From assembly GCA_964475755.1 (NCBI GenBank), contig CAYYXR010000009.1, forward strand, positions 1 through 64,000: a stretch of 64,000 bases of DNA, given 5' to 3'. Both the position numbers and the translations under genes were made by a program. The stretch is from UBA11612 sp964475755 (lineage in GTDB: Bacteria > Pseudomonadota > Alphaproteobacteria > Rhodospirillales > Rhodospirillaceae). This document shows positions 62,586 through 64,000 of this stretch, piece by piece (the stretch's first letter is position 1; each line of letters starts with the position of its first letter). The notes below the pieces were generated by a model. The model ran no database searches. It was not told the origin of the DNA and was given only the letters and a program-made list of their open reading frames with translations.

Positions 62586-63386
62586 ATGCAGCGACACATC
62601 CACTTCGAGAATGCCGTCAACTTCCGTGACCTGGGCGGATACGCAACCGCCGACGGCCACGTTACGCGCTGGGAGGTGCTGTACCGGTCTGGGCACCTGG
62701 CCAATCTTTCCGATGCCGATATTGCGCAACTTCGCGGGCTCAATTTAAATTTCATCTGCGACTTTCGCACCGTTGAAGAGCAGCAACGTGGTCCGTCGCG
62801 CATTCCCGACGACATGAGCATCGACCGGTTAGCGCTGGACATCTGGCCGGAGGCCGCGCGGGTTCCGACCGATGTGGTCAAGAGCATGATCTTTGACGGC
62901 GAGACGATCGATCAGGTGCATGAGACGCACCGTCAGATGTACAGCAGTTTGGCTCTCGATTACGCCGACCGGTATGCGAAGATGTTTGCATCGATTTTGA
63001 AAGGCGAGGGTAAACCCTCGCTCATTCACTGCCGCGGTGGGCGTGACCGTACAGGCTTTGGCGCGGCGATGATATTGACGGCGTTGGGCGTGCCGTGCGA
63101 GACGATCATGGACGACTATCTGCTGACCAACGCGGCGCCAACGGCTAATGATTTCATCAAGAAAATGATTAAACTCTACGCTGAGGATACGCCGGGCCGT
63201 TCAAGGGAAGAATTGAACGCGCTGTTCAATGAGGTTTTTCCCGTGCGCGCTGAAAATTTGCAAATCGCGTTCGAGGCAGTGGAATCTAAGTACGGATCTG
63301 CCGACGGTTACATCCGCGATGCACTAGGTGTGAATGACGACGCAAAGAAAGCACTGCAGTCTTGGTTCCTGGAACCGGCGGCCTGA
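62586..63386 (+). CDS. tyrosine-phosphatase-like protein (Y_phosphatase3 type)
   Basis: A 266-residue protein with the N-terminal NFRDLGGYATADG of the bacterial tyrosine/dual-specificity phosphatase family. The active-site loop is H-C149-R-G-G-R-D-R-T-G (C-x5-R). The RDLGGY motif is typical of MptpB-like or Y_phosphatase3 proteins. It may dephosphorylate proteins or phosphoinositides. Its stop is adjacent to the convergent aldehyde dehydrogenase stop. Confidence 0.85.
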   Translation: MQRHIHFENAVNFRDLGGYATADGHVTRWEVLYRSGHLANLSDADIAQLRGLNLNFICDFRTVEEQQRGPSRIPDDMSIDRLALDIWPEAARVPTDVVKSMIFDGETIDQVHETHRQMYSSLALDYADRYAKMFASILKGEGKPSLIHCRGGRDRTGFGAAMILTALGVPCETIMDDYLLTNAAPTANDFIKKMIKLYAEDTPGRSREELNALFNEVFPVRAENLQIAFEAVESKYGSADGYIRDALGVNDDAKKALQSWFLEPAA

Positions 63387-64000
63387 TCACTCTCCGTGAT
63401 TGATTATGATGGTCTTGGTGGTGGAGAAGTCGTGCAGGGCCTCTAGGCCTTTCTCGCGCCCGTGGCCTGATTTCTTGAATCCGCCGAATGGCAATTCCAC
63501 GCCGCCGCCCGCGCCATAGGCGTTGATATAAACCTGTCCGGATCGTATCGCGCGCGCGACGCGCATCGCGCGCGAGCCGTCTTTGGTCCACACGCCCGCG
63601 CCAAGGCCGTAGTCGGTATCGTTGGCGATGCGGATGGCTTCGGCCTCGTCCTTGAATGGAATCATGGATAGTACGGGCCCGAAAACCTCTTCGCGGCCCA
63701 TTTCGCTGTCGGGGGGTACAGGACCAAACAAAATCGGCGGCACAAAGAATCCGTCGGGCGATGCTTCACCGGCGACTTTGCCTTCGGCGAGCACCGGAAT
63801 GCCTTCGGCTTTGGCGCGTTCAACGAATTGTCGCACGCGGGTTTGCTGCTTGGCGTTGATCAGGGCACCGAAATCGTAATCGCCATGGTGCGGGCCAGTG
63901 ACCAGCGAACTAAATTTTGCCGCAAATGCCTTTACCACCCGGTCCCATGCGCTTTGCTCGACCAGCAGGCGGCTGCCCGCAACACAAGTTTGTCCGCTGT
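63387..64000 (-). CDS. aldehyde dehydrogenase, C-terminal part (runs off right edge)
   Basis: Only the C-terminal ~204 residues are inside the window; the frame is open at position 64000. The catalytic cysteine lies in GQTCVAGSRLLVEQ, close to the edge. Further motifs are EEVFGPVLSMIPF with the conserved glutamate and YGLGAGVWTKDGSRAMRVA, then the C-terminal GGFKKSGHGREKGLEAL. It oxidises aldehydes to acids with NAD(P)+. The substrate cannot be inferred. Confidence 0.9.
   Translation of the reverse strand, partial: SGQTCVAGSRLLVEQSAWDRVVKAFAAKFSSLVTGPHHGDYDFGALINAKQQTRVRQFVERAKAEGIPVLAEGKVAGEASPDGFFVPPILFGPVPPDSEMGREEVFGPVLSMIPFKDEAEAIRIANDTDYGLGAGVWTKDGSRAMRVARAIRSGQVYINAYGAGGGVELPFGGFKKSGHGREKGLEALHDFSTTKTIIINHGE

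Noticed and set aside
1..64000. Mobile elements, prophage, CRISPR or tRNA-linked islands
   Set aside because: No transposase, integrase, phage gene, direct-repeat array or tRNA-like cloverleaf was found on either strand.

Overview
The window reads as a GC-rich chromosomal segment from a Gram-negative bacterium, most likely an aerobic alphaproteobacterium. This rests on the sphingomonad-style TonB-dependent receptor, a glcDEF/malate synthase G locus, several c-type cytochromes, steroid-ring degradation genes and the overall gene style. No rRNA, tRNA, CRISPR array, insertion sequence, integrase or phage gene was seen. Genus cannot be fixed from the sequence alone.

Layout. 1-6.3 kb: the tail of an NHL-repeat protein, a secreted metallo-hydrolase, a secreted unknown protein, an outer-membrane-type protein paired with a small DUF2946-like protein, and the molybdate importer modABC. 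6.6-11.1 kb: a TonB-dependent receptor and a TPR-sulfotransferase. 11.1-21 kb: housekeeping and stress functions on both strands (BCCT osmolyte transporter, cyclic-nucleotide-binding protein, MscS channel, an ABC exporter with a possible attenuator leader, a helix-hairpin-helix repeat protein, a ferric-reductase-like membrane protein, cytochrome c, a flavoprotein). 21-25.2 kb: a spermidine-synthase-like protein, a convincing subclass B1 metallo-beta-lactamase homologue, a VOC lipoprotein, msrA, and two translationally coupled Lrp/AsnC regulators.

25.2-45.4 kb is a large catabolic region that looks like steroid (sterol or bile-acid) ring degradation. A minus-strand run encodes a KshA-like Rieske oxygenase, an atypical SDR, a KstD-like dehydrogenase, HsaD-like, HsaE-like, HsaG-like and HsaF-like enzymes, a sulfotransferase and a DUF1214 protein. 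An HsaA-like monooxygenase lies nearby. Interleaved are four SnoaL/NTF2-like proteins, further SDRs, a FadD3-like acyl-CoA synthetase, and a cytochrome c/PQQ-dehydrogenase pair whose dehydrogenase carries an in-frame amber stop. Together KstD and KshA would open ring B, HsaA would hydroxylate ring A, HsaD would cleave the ring-fission product, and HsaE-F-G would convert the dienoate to central metabolites. The reductase HsaB and extradiol dioxygenase HsaC are not in the window.

45.6-48.5 kb is a compact, translationally coupled three-gene cassette (PseG-GNAT fusion, formyltransferase, PIG-L deacetylase) that looks like nonulosonic-acid sugar modification, set off by a strong terminator. 48.5-55.6 kb holds two flavoproteins and a three-gene secreted operon (unknown secreted protein, DUF1592/1588/1585-type cytochrome-c lipoprotein, Tat-exported DUF1552 protein). 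55.6-62 kb is the glycolate oxidase operon glcDEF divergent from malate synthase G, turning glycolate into malate. The window ends with an unknown protein, a tyrosine-phosphatase-like protein and the C-terminal part of an aldehyde dehydrogenase that runs off the right edge.
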